Source of the DNA: Neorhizobium sp. JUb45 | GTDB taxonomy: Bacteria; Pseudomonadota; Alphaproteobacteria; Rhizobiales; Rhizobiaceae | DNA length: 64,000 nucleotides | Reading direction: 5' to 3' | Assembly: GCF_004343585.1 (NCBI RefSeq) | Contig: NZ_SLYW01000001.1 | Location: 434,001-498,000, forward strand | Shown: positions 1 to 9,099 of the stretch, piece by piece | Position numbering within the stretch: the stretch's first letter is position 1 | Layout: every line of letters begins with the position of its first letter | Program-made: the position numbers and the translations under genes | Notes under the pieces: model-generated | What the model saw: the letters and a program-made list of their open reading frames with translations, nothing else | Told to the model about the DNA's origin: nothing | The model's database searches: none

Positions 1-687
1 CAGGAAAACGACCACAGCCATTTCATTGCGCTGATCGGCCAGGCGCATCCCGACCGTTTCGACACGCTGTTCGCAGATCTGCCGGATGGCGGCAGGTTTC
101 TCGAAAGGCTGAAGCGGCTGTTCACCGATCACTGGCCGGCCACGCAATCCTTGCCGGCAGCGGAGGGAGAAAACGCTGGTTTTCATGCCCGTCCGCTGGT
201 GCGCAATGCGCGGCCACTGGATGTTCTCGTTGAACTCGCGCGCCGCGATATCGCCCAGCGGGCCGGCTTTTTGCGCGCACGTGGCAAGACGACCCATGCG
301 GATGCCCTGGATGAACTGACGTTTGTCACCGGCAAGCCGGAACATCCCGAATGGGAGGAGGCCGGTGACGCGCTGGACGCCTTTGCCGATGAGGTGCGTT
401 ATTCAGGGCCGAAAAGACCAAGCTGGCATTACGGCCTCAAGGAAGCCTGTCACGGCATTGCGGCCGACTATGTTCTGCAGGATTGGCTGATGCTGTTTCT
501 GCTGCAGCCCGATCTGCCGGAGCCCAAGCCCAGACCGCGTGGCGGCCTGATTTCCCGGCTGGGGCTGCGCCGGGAATCGCCCTCTCTCGATCTGGAACCG
601 GCCTATTCCCTGTGGAAGGCGGGCGGTCGTTACGAGATCGATGGTAAAAACTGCTGCGTTTATGAGGTCGAGCGGCACGAAGGCTGA
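1..687 (+). CDS. hypothetical protein, 3' part (start lies before the window)
   Basis: The frame is open from the first base to TGA at 685-687, giving at least 228 residues; the start is outside the window. The protein is soluble-looking, with no signal peptide or membrane segment in the visible part. It has a Pro/Arg-rich stretch (PEPKPRPRGG) about 50 residues before the end and two adjacent cysteines near the C-terminus (GKNCCVYEVE). I recognise no family. Its stop abuts the stop of the convergent LysR gene with no gap, so the two transcripts must overlap. The codon usage is like the neighbouring chromosomal genes, so it is probably a real gene. Confidence 0.75.
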   Translation, partial: QENDHSHFIALIGQAHPDRFDTLFADLPDGGRFLERLKRLFTDHWPATQSLPAAEGENAGFHARPLVRNARPLDVLVELARRDIAQRAGFLRARGKTTHADALDELTFVTGKPEHPEWEEAGDALDAFADEVRYSGPKRPSWHYGLKEACHGIAADYVLQDWLMLFLLQPDLPEPKPRPRGGLISRLGLRRESPSLDLEPAYSLWKAGGRYEIDGKNCCVYEVERHEG

Positions 688-1581
688 TTATTTTCGAAAT
701 TGCCGCAGGTGATCCACCAATGCCCGCAGTTTTGGCGCCATGTTTCTCCGGCTCGGGTAATAGAGATAAAAACCCGGAAACCACGGGCAGAAATCTTCGA
801 GAACGGGAACCAGTTCGCCACGCGAAAGCGGTTCGCGAAACGTGTCTTCCATGCCGAAGGAAATGCCGGCGCCGGCAACGGCAAGCCGCACCATCAGCGT
901 CATGTCGGTGGTGGTGATGGTGTCGGCGGCCGCGACGACAAATTCCTTGCCTGCTTCGGCAAACTCCCAGCGATAGGGGGCAATATGCGGGGCGACGCGC
1001 CAACCGATGCAACGGTGGCCGGACAATTCGCGCGGATGTGCGGGTGTGCCAAAACGCGCGAGGTAAGCGGGGGAGGCGACGGCCAACTGCCGCTGATCGC
1101 CGGAGACCGGGACGGCGATCATGTCCTGCGCGATCACTTCGCCCAGCCGCACGCCGGCATCATAACCTTCGGCGACGATATCGAATTCCTCGTCGGTGAC
1201 GGTGATGTGCAGTTTCACATCCGGGTTTTCCTCGGCGAAGGCCGCCAGCAGCGGGCCGGAGAGAAAACTTTCGGCGATCGATGATACCGCCAGATTGAGT
1301 TTGCCACGCGGACTGCCCTGCCGGTTGGCGGCGGCTTCGACGGCGCCGCGCATCTCGGCCAGCGCCGGGGCGGTTTCCGCGTAAAGCCGCTCTCCTGCCT
1401 CCGTCAGCGCCACGCTGCGGGTGGTGCGCGCAACAAGCGCGATGCCAAGCGTTTCCTCCAGCTTTCGGATCGTCTGGCTGACGGCGGAGCGGGTGACGCC
1501 CATGCGGTCGGCGGCAGCGCGAAAATTCCTCTCCTCGGCGACGAGGGCAAAGATGGCGAGCGCGTTGAAGTCGGGCAGCAT
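688..1581 (-). CDS. LysR family transcriptional regulator
   Basis: A 297-residue protein of standard LysR length. The N-terminal winged helix-turn-helix spans about residues 15-60 (NFRAAADRMGVTRSAVSQTI), followed by a periplasmic-binding-like effector domain to the C-terminus. It is divergent from the short-chain dehydrogenase gene beginning at 1693, with 111 bases between them. LysR proteins commonly control the divergent neighbour, so the SDR and the downstream Atu4866-type gene are the likely targets; this is inference. The effector is not predictable from sequence. Confidence 0.92.
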   Translation of the reverse strand: MLPDFNALAIFALVAEERNFRAAADRMGVTRSAVSQTIRKLEETLGIALVARTTRSVALTEAGERLYAETAPALAEMRGAVEAAANRQGSPRGKLNLAVSSIAESFLSGPLLAAFAEENPDVKLHITVTDEEFDIVAEGYDAGVRLGEVIAQDMIAVPVSGDQRQLAVASPAYLARFGTPAHPRELSGHRCIGWRVAPHIAPYRWEFAEAGKEFVVAAADTITTTDMTLMVRLAVAGAGISFGMEDTFREPLSRGELVPVLEDFCPWFPGFYLYYPSRRNMAPKLRALVDHLRQFRK

Positions 1582-1692
1582 TGGTTAGTTTTCCTTGCCA
1601 GTCTGGAAATCAATGAGTGGCTTATCGCGACAATGGCGAAAACATATCTTGCTGGCAACCGCAATGAGGCGGGTCGTTCAGAGGAGAAAGTC

Positions 1693-2427
1693 ATGGACAG
1701 GATCAGGGACAAGGTTGTTCTCATCACCGGCGCATCGAGCGGTATCGGCGTCGGCATTGCGCGTGAACTGGCGAAGGCCGGCGCGACCGTCGTGCTCGGT
1801 GCACGCCGCACCGACCGGCTGGAAACGCTGGCGCAAGAACTGCGCGGCACCGGCGCCACGGTGCTGACCCGCAAACTCGATGTGACAGACCGCGCCGATG
1901 TCGCGGCCTTTGCCGATGCAGCACGAAAAGAATTCGGGCGGGTGGACGTCATCGTCAACAATGCCGGCGTCATGCCGCTGTCACTGATGTCCTCGCTGAA
2001 GGTCGAGGAATGGGACCGCATGATCGACGTCAACATCAAGGGTGTGCTCTACGGCATTGCCGCCGTGCTGCCGGAGATGACGGCGCGCGGTTCAGGCCAG
2101 ATCATCAACATCGCGTCGGTGGGCGCACTTTCCGTTTCGCCGACGGCGGCGGTCTATTGCGCCACGAAATATGCGGTGCGGGCGATTTCCGATGGGTTGC
2201 GTCAGGAAAACGAAAAACTGCGCGTCACCTGCATCCATCCCGGCGTGGTGGAAAGCGAACTGGCCGACACGATCACCGATCCGGTCGCCGTCGAAGGCAT
2301 GAAGACCTACCGCGCCATAGCACTTCAGCCTGATGCGATCGGCCGCGCCGTGCGCTTTGCCATCGAGCAGCCGGAGGATGTCGACGTCAACGAGATCGTC
2401 GTGCGCCCGACGCGGGCGGCTTTCTGA
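1693..2427 (+). CDS. short-chain dehydrogenase/reductase (SDR) oxidoreductase
   Basis: A 244-residue classical SDR. The NAD(P)-binding motif TGASSGIG is at residues 12-19, the NNAG motif is in the middle, and the catalytic YxxxK is seen as YCATK, with a serine about 13 residues before it (NIASVGALS). I chose ATG 1693 because GAGGAGAAAG lies just upstream; an in-frame ATG at 1633 lacks such a site and would add 20 residues unlike the family. The substrate is unknown. It is followed 11 bases later by an Atu4866-type gene, probably in one transcript, and is divergent from a LysR gene. Confidence 0.92.
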   Translation: MDRIRDKVVLITGASSGIGVGIARELAKAGATVVLGARRTDRLETLAQELRGTGATVLTRKLDVTDRADVAAFADAARKEFGRVDVIVNNAGVMPLSLMSSLKVEEWDRMIDVNIKGVLYGIAAVLPEMTARGSGQIINIASVGALSVSPTAAVYCATKYAVRAISDGLRQENEKLRVTCIHPGVVESELADTITDPVAVEGMKTYRAIALQPDAIGRAVRFAIEQPEDVDVNEIVVRPTRAAF

Positions 2428-2438
2428 GGAGCGATCTG

Positions 2439-2774
2439 ATGACGCGCCGCCAGATCACCCTTCGCGCCGCCGTCTCACTGGCGGCGCTTTTTGCCCATCC
2501 CGTTTTTGCAGAGGACACGATGAACAAGACCCGGCAGACCCACCCCTATGTTGGCATGTGGGTGACAGAGGATGGCCGCATCCGCCACGAGCTGTTGCCC
2601 AACGGCCGTTACGACGAGGCGCGCGGCAGCCGCGAAAGCGCCTATCAGGGGCGGTATGAAGTGACTGGCAGCCATATCGACTATTGGGACGATACCGGTT
2701 TTACGGCTGACGGCGATTTCGCGAGTGCGGATGTGCTGCACCATGGCGGCATGGTGTTTTATCGGCGGAAATGA
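2439..2774 (+). CDS. Atu4866-domain protein, probably secreted
   Basis: This 111-residue protein resembles the Agrobacterium Atu4866 family, a small domain reported to have a streptavidin-like beta-barrel fold. Recognisable features are HPYVGMWVTEDGRIRHELLP, the GRYDEARG segment and the C-terminal HHGGMVFYRR. The first 24 residues look like a signal peptide (LRAAVSLAALFAHPVFAED). An internal ATG at 2520 would give a cytoplasmic form. GGAGCG lies before ATG 2439. It probably forms an operon with the SDR upstream. The biochemical role of the family is unknown. Confidence 0.85.
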   Translation: MTRRQITLRAAVSLAALFAHPVFAEDTMNKTRQTHPYVGMWVTEDGRIRHELLPNGRYDEARGSRESAYQGRYEVTGSHIDYWDDTGFTADGDFASADVLHHGGMVFYRRK

Positions 2775-2780
2775 ATGGTC

Positions 2781-3152
2781 CTAGGTGGTTGGCGTGCCTT
2801 GGTGAAAAACCATGCGCCAACCGCCATCTGCTTCCAATCTCCAGATCGAACTGCGATTTGTCCGCTGGGTGCTGCCATCCGCTAGAAAACGAATGCCGAG
2901 ATAGGTTGCCAGGGCAATCGTGTCGCTCAGGAGAGAAATGCTGAAATCTTCGATCGTCGCTTTCGCGGCTATTGTCTCACTCGTCAGGCCTGCAAGGGTT
3001 TGCCGAAAGTCGTAACTGCGACCGGAGCGGCCGAATTCACGAAAATCGGAAGACAAAAGTTGCCGCAGTCGTGCCTCAGAGTTTCTTGTCGTCGCGGTTT
3101 GTAGCTCGGTTTCGAGCGCAAGGAGATGTTGGTGCAGATCCGTCCCCGCCAC
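2781..3152 (-). CDS. DUF4440 / NTF2-like family protein
   Basis: A 123-residue single-domain protein. The pattern LLSSDFREFGRSGRSYD, then a mid-protein strand pair and the end WRLEADGGWRMVFHQGTP, is typical of the DUF4440 branch of the NTF2-like (SnoaL) fold. These are often small ligand-binding or lyase-like proteins of unassigned function. The start is GTG at 3150-3152, only 5 bases after the pabC-type stop, so it is probably the last gene of the pab operon. No catalytic role can be assigned. Confidence 0.8.
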   Translation of the reverse strand: MAGTDLHQHLLALETELQTATTRNSEARLRQLLSSDFREFGRSGRSYDFRQTLAGLTSETIAAKATIEDFSISLLSDTIALATYLGIRFLADGSTQRTNRSSIWRLEADGGWRMVFHQGTPTT

Positions 3153-3157
3153 GATGC

Positions 3158-3817
3158 TCAGCCCACCAGTTCCGCCCTGATCAGCCCGCGCAGCGAGTTG
3201 CCGACAAAGATCTGTCGTCCTTCCATGTCGGCGCGCTTCACCAGACCAGACTTGGCGCGGCCTTCGCGGATCAGATCGCCGCGCAGGATGCCGGCCAGCA
3301 GGCCCGACGAGATCGGCGGTGTCGTCAGCGTGCCGTCGGCCTGTTCGACAAAGATATTTGTGATCGTGCCTTCGCAGAGTTCGTCGCGTTCGTTGAGCAG
3401 CAGAACCTCGTCCACCTCTTCCATCGAAAATTCGGCGCGGGCCGCCTCGTAGACTTCGCGGCGGGTGGTTTTGTGGCGGTACATCAGGTCATCGGACGGC
3501 ATGCGGGTTTCGGCAATTTTGATGCGCCAGATCGTGTCTTCCGAGAGCGGATTGAAGGCCGTGGTGGTGATGTCGATATTGCCGCGAAAGGTCATTTCGA
3601 GGCGCACGCGCAAGGGCGCTTCGCCTTCGGCCGCACCTTTCAGGCGTTGCACGATGTCGTCGGGGCCGGCGCGGAAACCCAGTGCATCGGCCGAGCGCTT
3701 CAGCCGGCGCAGATGCTGGTCGATGCGGGCAAAGCCGGTATCCGGCTCCCAGCGCATGGTTTCGATCAGCGAAAGATCGGCCGGTTTCCCGCCGCGAACC
3801 TTGCCTTTAGCAGACAT
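3158..3817 (-). CDS. aminotransferase class IV, aminodeoxychorismate lyase-like
   Basis: A 219-residue fold-type IV PLP protein, shorter than typical PabC (about 270). The likely Schiff-base lysine is in YRHKTTRREVYEAAR, and the PLP-phosphate region is ELCEGTITNIFVE, both matching class IV. It overlaps the end of pabB by 52 bases on the same strand, indicating translational coupling. The position supports a role converting 4-amino-4-deoxychorismate to p-aminobenzoate and pyruvate for folate synthesis. A downstream start would remove the overlap but shorten the N-terminus. The function is inferred from family and context. Confidence 0.85.
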   Translation of the reverse strand: MSAKGKVRGGKPADLSLIETMRWEPDTGFARIDQHLRRLKRSADALGFRAGPDDIVQRLKGAAEGEAPLRVRLEMTFRGNIDITTTAFNPLSEDTIWRIKIAETRMPSDDLMYRHKTTRREVYEAARAEFSMEEVDEVLLLNERDELCEGTITNIFVEQADGTLTTPPISSGLLAGILRGDLIREGRAKSGLVKRADMEGRQIFVGNSLRGLIRAELVG

Positions 3818-4935
3818 TCCTCATACTCCGCCTCTGCGGTGGAATCGAACACGATGCCGCCGCCCACATTGAAAACCGCATTCCCGCTCCTGAAAAGGGA
3901 GATCGTGCGGATGGCCACCGAAAATCGCATCGGCCCCGCCGGATCACACCAGCCGATCGCGCCGCAATAGGCGTCGCGCGGGCCGTCCTCCAGTTCCGAC
4001 AGAATGCGCATCGCCCACATCTTTGGAGCACCGGTGATCGAGCCGCAGGGAAACAGCGCGGCCAGAATTTCCGGCAAACCTGTTTTGGGCAACAATTTGG
4101 CGCGAACATGGCTGACCATCTGGTGCACGGTCGGATAGGTTTCGATTTCGAACAGTTTTGGCACCGACAGCGTGCCGACCTCCGTTACAGCGGAAATGTC
4201 GTTGCGCAGCAGATCGACGATCATGCGGTTTTCGGCGAGCGTCTTTTCGTCGGACAGCATGGTGGCGATGATGGCGCGGTCGTCGTCCTCGTTCGCTCCA
4301 CGAGCGGCGGTGCCCTTCATCGGATGGGTTTCGATTATCCCATCGGTATCGACGGAAAAGAACAGTTCGGGCGAGCGTGACAGGATGGTTGGGCCGCCCG
4401 TCTCTGCATCAAGATCGATCAGTGCGCCGTAACGCACCGGCTGGCGTTCGATCAGCGACCAGAACAGTGTTTTGGCGTCACCCTCCCAGCGGGCGGTGAT
4501 CGGCATGGTGAGGTTGGCCTGATAACAGTCGCCGCGGCGGATATGGCGGTGCAGGCGTTCGAACCGCTCGGCATAGGTGTCGAAATCCCAGCCGGCGCGG
4601 AAATCGGTGAGCGCTGCGGTGTCATTCTCGGCGGGTGGCGTGGCCAGCGGATGGTCGTTGCCGGTTGGGGCATCGAATATGCCCATGGCGATCAGCGGCG
4701 TTTCACGGTTGTCCTCGATCAGCGGCCGCAGTTTGGGCTCGAAAATGTGGCCGGCTTCATAGGAAAGGTAACCGGCCAGCCAGAAGCCGTTTTTTCGGGC
4801 GGTTTCCAGCTTTTCCAGTGCGGGCAGGATGTCGTCGGCGGTACGGGCCATGACGATTTCGTGCGGGTGGTCGAAGACCATGCTTTCGCCGGTGCGGTCA
4901 TCGCGGAAGAGAGCGAAGGGGGCATGTGTTGCCAT
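3766..4935 (-). CDS. pabB: aminodeoxychorismate synthase component I
   Basis: A 389-residue chorismate-binding enzyme. Visible motifs are HPMKGTAARG (the PIKGT-like motif with the lysine that distinguishes PabB from anthranilate synthase), GSITGAPKM, and the C-terminal FSVAIRT and GGGIVFDS. It aminates chorismate to 4-amino-4-deoxychorismate using ammonia from a PabA glutaminase, which is not in this window. It is shorter than E. coli PabB (about 450) mainly at the N-terminus, as is common for rhizobial stand-alone forms. The pabC-like gene overlaps its 3' end. Confidence 0.93.
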   Translation of the reverse strand: MATHAPFALFRDDRTGESMVFDHPHEIVMARTADDILPALEKLETARKNGFWLAGYLSYEAGHIFEPKLRPLIEDNRETPLIAMGIFDAPTGNDHPLATPPAENDTAALTDFRAGWDFDTYAERFERLHRHIRRGDCYQANLTMPITARWEGDAKTLFWSLIERQPVRYGALIDLDAETGGPTILSRSPELFFSVDTDGIIETHPMKGTAARGANEDDDRAIIATMLSDEKTLAENRMIVDLLRNDISAVTEVGTLSVPKLFEIETYPTVHQMVSHVRAKLLPKTGLPEILAALFPCGSITGAPKMWAMRILSELEDGPRDAYCGAIGWCDPAGPMRFSVAIRTISLFRSGNAVFNVGGGIVFDSTAEAEYEECLLKARFAAGNRPIFR

Positions 4936-5069
4936 AAGTGAGAAAAACCCGATTACCCTTTTTCTGCGTTAGCGAATGCAGGTGTCCATTACCATGCCCA
5001 TCAATGGTTCGCGCAACGAGTTTTCTATCAAGAGCGGAGCTGTGCGTGGAGGTGAGGGGCCGCCATGAA

Positions 5070-5240
5070 CTCCCTCTGATCTCCCCCCTTGAGGGGGAGA
5101 TGTCACGATAGTGACAGAGGGGGTTAAGCAACGGTGCGGAAAAGACGGAACAAGCGGTATTTGCGCCAGAGACACCCCCCTCTGCCCTGCCGGGCATCTC
5201 CCCCTCAAGGGGGGAGATCGGCTGAGAGGCACCGTCACTG
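5070..5240. repeat. palindromic intergenic repeat, copy A
   Basis: Two inverted half-elements occupy the gap between pabB and pepF. The left half contains CTCCCCCCTTGAGGGGGAGA followed by TGTCACGATAGTGACA; the right half contains GCCCTGCCGGGC followed by CTCCCCCTCAAGGGGGGAG. Copy C at about 51705-51885 is the same element in the opposite orientation, including a similar spacer. It fits the class of rhizobial intergenic mosaic or palindromic elements; it has no coding capacity. The rest of the pabB-pepF gap (4936-5069) shows nothing I recognise. Confidence 0.85.
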
Positions 5241-5247
5241 GAAGCGC

Positions 5248-7122
5248 TCAGGCCTCGTCCAGCGCTTCCAGTTCGTCGATCAGGCTCTCGATCATCGACA
5301 GTCCCTTCGACCAGAAGGCCGGATCGGAGGCATCGAGGCCAAACGGTTTCAGCAGTTCCGAATAATGCTTTGAACCGCCGGCTTTCAGCAGGTCAAAATA
5401 CTTTTCCTGAAAGCCCGGAGCGGCGTTCTGGTAGACCGCGTAAAGCGAGTTCACCAGGCAGTCGCCGAAGGCGTAGGCGTAGACATAGAAGGGCGAGTGG
5501 ATGAAGTGGGGGATATAGGTCCACCACGTCTCGTAGCCTTCCGAGATTTTGATCGCCGGGCCGAGGCTCTCTTCCTGCACCGACAGCCAAAGTTCGCCGA
5601 TCTGTTCAGCCGTCAGTTCGCCATCCTTGCGGGCCGTATGCACCTTGCGCTCGAATTCGTAGAAGGCGATCTGGCGCACGACCGTGTTGATCATGTCCTC
5701 GACCTTCTGGGCGAGCATGGCCTTGCGTTCTTTTCTGTCCCTGGTTTTTTCCAGAAGTGCGCGGAAGGTGAGCATTTCGCCGAAGACGGAAGCGGTTTCC
5801 GCCAAGGTCAGAGGCGTCTGGCACATCAGCGCACCCTGTCCGCCGGCCAGAACCTGATGCACGCCGTGGCCAAGCTCGTGGGCGAGCGTCATCACGTCAC
5901 GCGGTTTGCCGAGATAGTTGACAAGCACGTAAGGATGCGCGGACGGGACGGTCGGATGCGCGAATGCGCCCGGTGCCTTGCCGGGGCGGGCAGGGGCGTC
6001 GATCCACTGTTCGTCGAAGAAACGGCGGGCGATATCGGCCATTTCAGGAGAAAACGCACCGTAAGCCGAAAGAACCGTGTCCCTGGCGTCGGTCCACGGG
6101 ATCACGGCATTCGGGGTTTCCGGCAGCGGTGCGTTGCGGTCCCAGAAATTCATAGTCTCCATGCCGAGCCATTTTGCCTTCATCGCATAATAACGGTGCG
6201 ACAGGCGCGGATAGGCGTCCTTTACAGCAGCAGCCAGCGCATCGACGGTTTCGCGCTCGACGCGGTTGGCAAGGTGGCGGCTATCGGCGATGTCCTCGAA
6301 ACCGCGCCAGCGGTCGGAGATCGCCTTGTCCTTGGCCAGCGTGTTGGTGATCAGGGTGAAGACGCGCAGATTGTCCTTGAAGGTGGCGGACAGTGCCTGC
6401 GCCGCCTTGGCGCGTACCTCCGGGTCCGGCTCCTGCAGCATGTTGAGGGTGATTTCCAGCGGCTGCTTTTCGCCATCCACCTCGAAACGCAGATCCGCCA
6501 TGGTCTCGTCGAACAGGCGGTTGAAGGCGGCAGCCGAAGTCATCGACTTGTCGAGAAAAAGTTGCTCCAGCTTGTCTTCCAGCTGGAAAGGCTTGTCTTT
6601 TCTCAGGTCGACGATCCATGGCTGGTAATGGGCAACTGCCGGATCACGCGCAATCGCGGCGTCGATCACCGCGTCATCGATGCGGTTCAGTTCCAGCGCG
6701 AAAAATAACAGATGGGCGGAAAGATCCGTGAGCTTGGCCTGCACGTCGCCATAAAATTTGCCGTTTGCGGGGTTGGACGTGTCGGAAAAATAGGTGAGGC
6801 CGGCATAGGAGCCGATCTTGCCGAAAAGGTCGTCAAGCGCGTCATATTCGGCGATGGCCACGCCCAGGCCCTGCGCGCCGGTCTTCTCGGCGGCGGTGGC
6901 AAGCTTGCCCTTCCAGGCGGATTCAAATGCTCTGGCGCGCTCGGCGGCGCTGTCGAGATCGGCCTTCAATGCGGCGCCATCGCGGCTGTCGTAAAGATCC
7001 TCGAGCTGCCATGTCGGGAGGTCGCCGAGTTCAGTCGTCGCGGCGGAAGTGGCAGCTCTGTCGGCTGCGACCACGATACCGCGGCGGTTCTCCTTGCCAT
7101 TCGGTCTAACGTGGGACGTCAT
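5248..7122 (-). CDS. pepF: M3 family oligoendopeptidase F
   Basis: A 624-residue zinc metallopeptidase. The HExxH zinc motif is HELGHGVHQ at about residue 413, with the third ligand glutamate in the following ETASVFGEM. Length and the C-terminal ends match the M3B oligoendopeptidase F branch. It should cleave short cytoplasmic peptides. The first 25 residues (rich in Arg and Ala) are unlike the family, so a downstream start is possible. It is divergent from the sigma-54 response regulator, with 197 bases between starts. Confidence 0.93.
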   Translation of the reverse strand: MTSHVRPNGKENRRGIVVAADRAATSAATTELGDLPTWQLEDLYDSRDGAALKADLDSAAERARAFESAWKGKLATAAEKTGAQGLGVAIAEYDALDDLFGKIGSYAGLTYFSDTSNPANGKFYGDVQAKLTDLSAHLLFFALELNRIDDAVIDAAIARDPAVAHYQPWIVDLRKDKPFQLEDKLEQLFLDKSMTSAAAFNRLFDETMADLRFEVDGEKQPLEITLNMLQEPDPEVRAKAAQALSATFKDNLRVFTLITNTLAKDKAISDRWRGFEDIADSRHLANRVERETVDALAAAVKDAYPRLSHRYYAMKAKWLGMETMNFWDRNAPLPETPNAVIPWTDARDTVLSAYGAFSPEMADIARRFFDEQWIDAPARPGKAPGAFAHPTVPSAHPYVLVNYLGKPRDVMTLAHELGHGVHQVLAGGQGALMCQTPLTLAETASVFGEMLTFRALLEKTRDRKERKAMLAQKVEDMINTVVRQIAFYEFERKVHTARKDGELTAEQIGELWLSVQEESLGPAIKISEGYETWWTYIPHFIHSPFYVYAYAFGDCLVNSLYAVYQNAAPGFQEKYFDLLKAGGSKHYSELLKPFGLDASDPAFWSKGLSMIESLIDELEALDEA

Positions 7123-7319
7123 CGTGCAAAATTCCTTCCTGTTGATGTCTCAAGTGCCGTTTCCGGTCTTTTTCGAAGCAGGTTTCAGTCGTGGTGCTCT
7201 GTTTTGAGGCCATGCCGTTAAAATGCAAGCCTTTCTCAAAACGGGATGTTCAAGCCTTTCATGACACAACCTCCATTATAGGTGCCATTACGGTACTGCC
7301 CACTATTTCGGGAGCGAGC

Positions 7320-8852
7320 ATGACTGCGCACATTCTTGTCGTGGACGACGATCCGGTACAACGCCGTCTTTTGAAGAACGCCGTAGAGCGTCATGGCCAC
7401 TCCTGCCATCTGGCTGAAAACGGCCGGATCGCGCTTGAGTTCCTTCGTCGAAACCGGGCGCAGTTCAACGCCGTCGTTCTCGACCTGATGATGCCGGAGC
7501 TGGATGGCCTCGGTTTCCTCGATGCCGCCAACGAACTCGGCCTCAATATTCCGATCATCGTGCAGACCGGGCAGGGTTCGATCGAAACGGTCGTACAGGC
7601 CATGCGCGCCGGTGCTTTCGACTTCGTCGTCAAGCCGGTTTCGCCTGAGCGTATAGCTGCTTCCATCGCCAATGCCTTGAAGCTGGATCAAAAGGAAACA
7701 AAGACGCGCACCGTGCGCAAGGGTCGCAACGGGCCGATCGGTTTTGCCGATATCGTCTCTGCCAGCCCGGACATGCTGCGGGTTATCGATCTGGCCGAAC
7801 GGGCTGCCCATTCCGGCATTCCGGTCGTGCTCGAAGGTGAATCCGGCGTCGGCAAGGAAATGGTGGCGCGTGCCATCCAGAGCGGCAGCGACCGTTCGGG
7901 AAAACCGTTCATCACCGTCAACTGTGGTGCCATTCCGCACAATCTGGTCGAGAGCATCCTGTTCGGCCATGAAAAGGGTGCGTTCACCGGCGCGATCGAC
8001 CGCCATACCGGCAAGTTCGTGGAAGCCGATGGCGGCACGCTGTTCCTTGACGAGATCGGCGATCTGCCGCTCGACGTGCAGGTGAAGCTGTTGCGCGCCG
8101 TGCAGCAGGGCGAAATCGAAACCGTCGGTTCCTCCAAAACCCACAAGGTCGATGTGCGGCTGATCTCGGCCACCAACAAGGACCTGATCGAGGAAGTCCG
8201 GGCAGGGCGTTTTCGCGAAGATCTCTATTACCGCCTCAACGTCTTCCCCATCACCATTCCGGCGCTGCGTCGCCGCAAGGAAGACATTCCGCATCTGGCG
8301 CGCGTCTTCACCGAGCGGTTTTCCGCCGAGCAGAAGCTCGACCGCAACCTGACGCTCAATGCCGGTGCCCTGGCGCTGCTCACCGCCTATGACTGGCCGG
8401 GCAATATCCGCCAGCTGGAAAACTCGATTTTCCGCGCAGTCGTGCTGGCCAGCGGCGACGAGCTGACGGAAGACGATTTTCCGCAGATCGCGGCACAGCT
8501 GCCGGAATTCCGCACGGAGGAACTGCGGGCGATTGCCGTCGAGATGCAGGAGCCTTCTTCGGTCGGCTCTGGTCGCGCCGATGAGGCCGGCCTCTACGGC
8601 GAGCGGTCGGACACTGCTGCGCATCACATTCCGTTGCATGTGCCGGACAATGTCATCGTCAGCACCGATGATACCGGCGACGTGCGCAAGCTGGCGGATG
8701 TGGAAGAGGAACTGATCCGTTTCGCGCTGAAATTCTACCGCGGCCAGATGAGCCAGGTGGCGCGCAAGCTCGGAATCGGTCGCTCGACGCTTTATCGCAA
8801 GCTCAAGGATTACGGAATCGATCCGGACAATCCGCTGCGCGAAGCCGCCTGA
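7320..8852 (+). CDS. sigma-54-dependent response regulator (NtrC family)
   Basis: A 510-residue protein with a receiver domain (residues 1-120, acidic pocket VVDDDP and phospho-Asp in AVVLDLMMPELDG), an AAA+ sigma-54 activation domain (about 140-380) and a Fis-type HTH at the C-terminus (QVARKLGIGRSTLYRKLKDY). Walker A is GESGVGKE near residue 173 and the sigma-54 contact loop GAFTGA is intact at about 220, so it should activate RpoN promoters. I chose ATG 7320 (GGGAGCGAGC upstream, and the protein then begins MTAHILVVDDD); longer in-frame starts add unrelated residues. No partner kinase gene lies next to it, so its input is unknown. Confidence 0.94.
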   Translation: MTAHILVVDDDPVQRRLLKNAVERHGHSCHLAENGRIALEFLRRNRAQFNAVVLDLMMPELDGLGFLDAANELGLNIPIIVQTGQGSIETVVQAMRAGAFDFVVKPVSPERIAASIANALKLDQKETKTRTVRKGRNGPIGFADIVSASPDMLRVIDLAERAAHSGIPVVLEGESGVGKEMVARAIQSGSDRSGKPFITVNCGAIPHNLVESILFGHEKGAFTGAIDRHTGKFVEADGGTLFLDEIGDLPLDVQVKLLRAVQQGEIETVGSSKTHKVDVRLISATNKDLIEEVRAGRFREDLYYRLNVFPITIPALRRRKEDIPHLARVFTERFSAEQKLDRNLTLNAGALALLTAYDWPGNIRQLENSIFRAVVLASGDELTEDDFPQIAAQLPEFRTEELRAIAVEMQEPSSVGSGRADEAGLYGERSDTAAHHIPLHVPDNVIVSTDDTGDVRKLADVEEELIRFALKFYRGQMSQVARKLGIGRSTLYRKLKDYGIDPDNPLREAA

Positions 8853-8901
8853 TCTGCGCGTAACGCGTGTGTGAAAGGCATCAGGACCAATTTTGTTCGA
8901 T

Positions 8902-8926
8902 AAAGATCGCCGTCCTGGCGATCTTT
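8902..8926 (+). terminator. probable intrinsic terminator after the sigma-54 regulator
   Basis: A perfect 10-bp stem, AAAGATCGCC paired with GGCGATCTTT, encloses a 5-base loop, 50 bases after the stop of the regulator. The T-run after it is short (TTTCCTG), so its strength is uncertain. The rest of the gap to 9099 is AT-richer and probably carries the promoter of the DUF882 gene. Confidence 0.65.
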
Positions 8927-9099
8927 CCTGTTAATCCTGACGCAAGTCTGGGCTGGTAAACACTGTCAATCTTTTATAAGTCCTTTGTTGACTATAAAAG
9001 AATTGCTTGTGGACATGTGGCGGATTTGCCATGCTGTCACCGCATTTCACAGTCATGTGAGGCAGCACTGGCTGTGCTGTCAATCGGACGGGGATCGAC

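Noticed and set aside
5497..6708. Plus-strand 403-residue frame inside pepF
   Set aside because: Antisense to the catalytic domain of pepF; no recognisable family.
7236..8639. Long minus-strand frame opposite the sigma-54 regulator
   Set aside because: It is a shadow of high-GC codons of the real gene; the translation shows no domain and is low in typical protein patterns.
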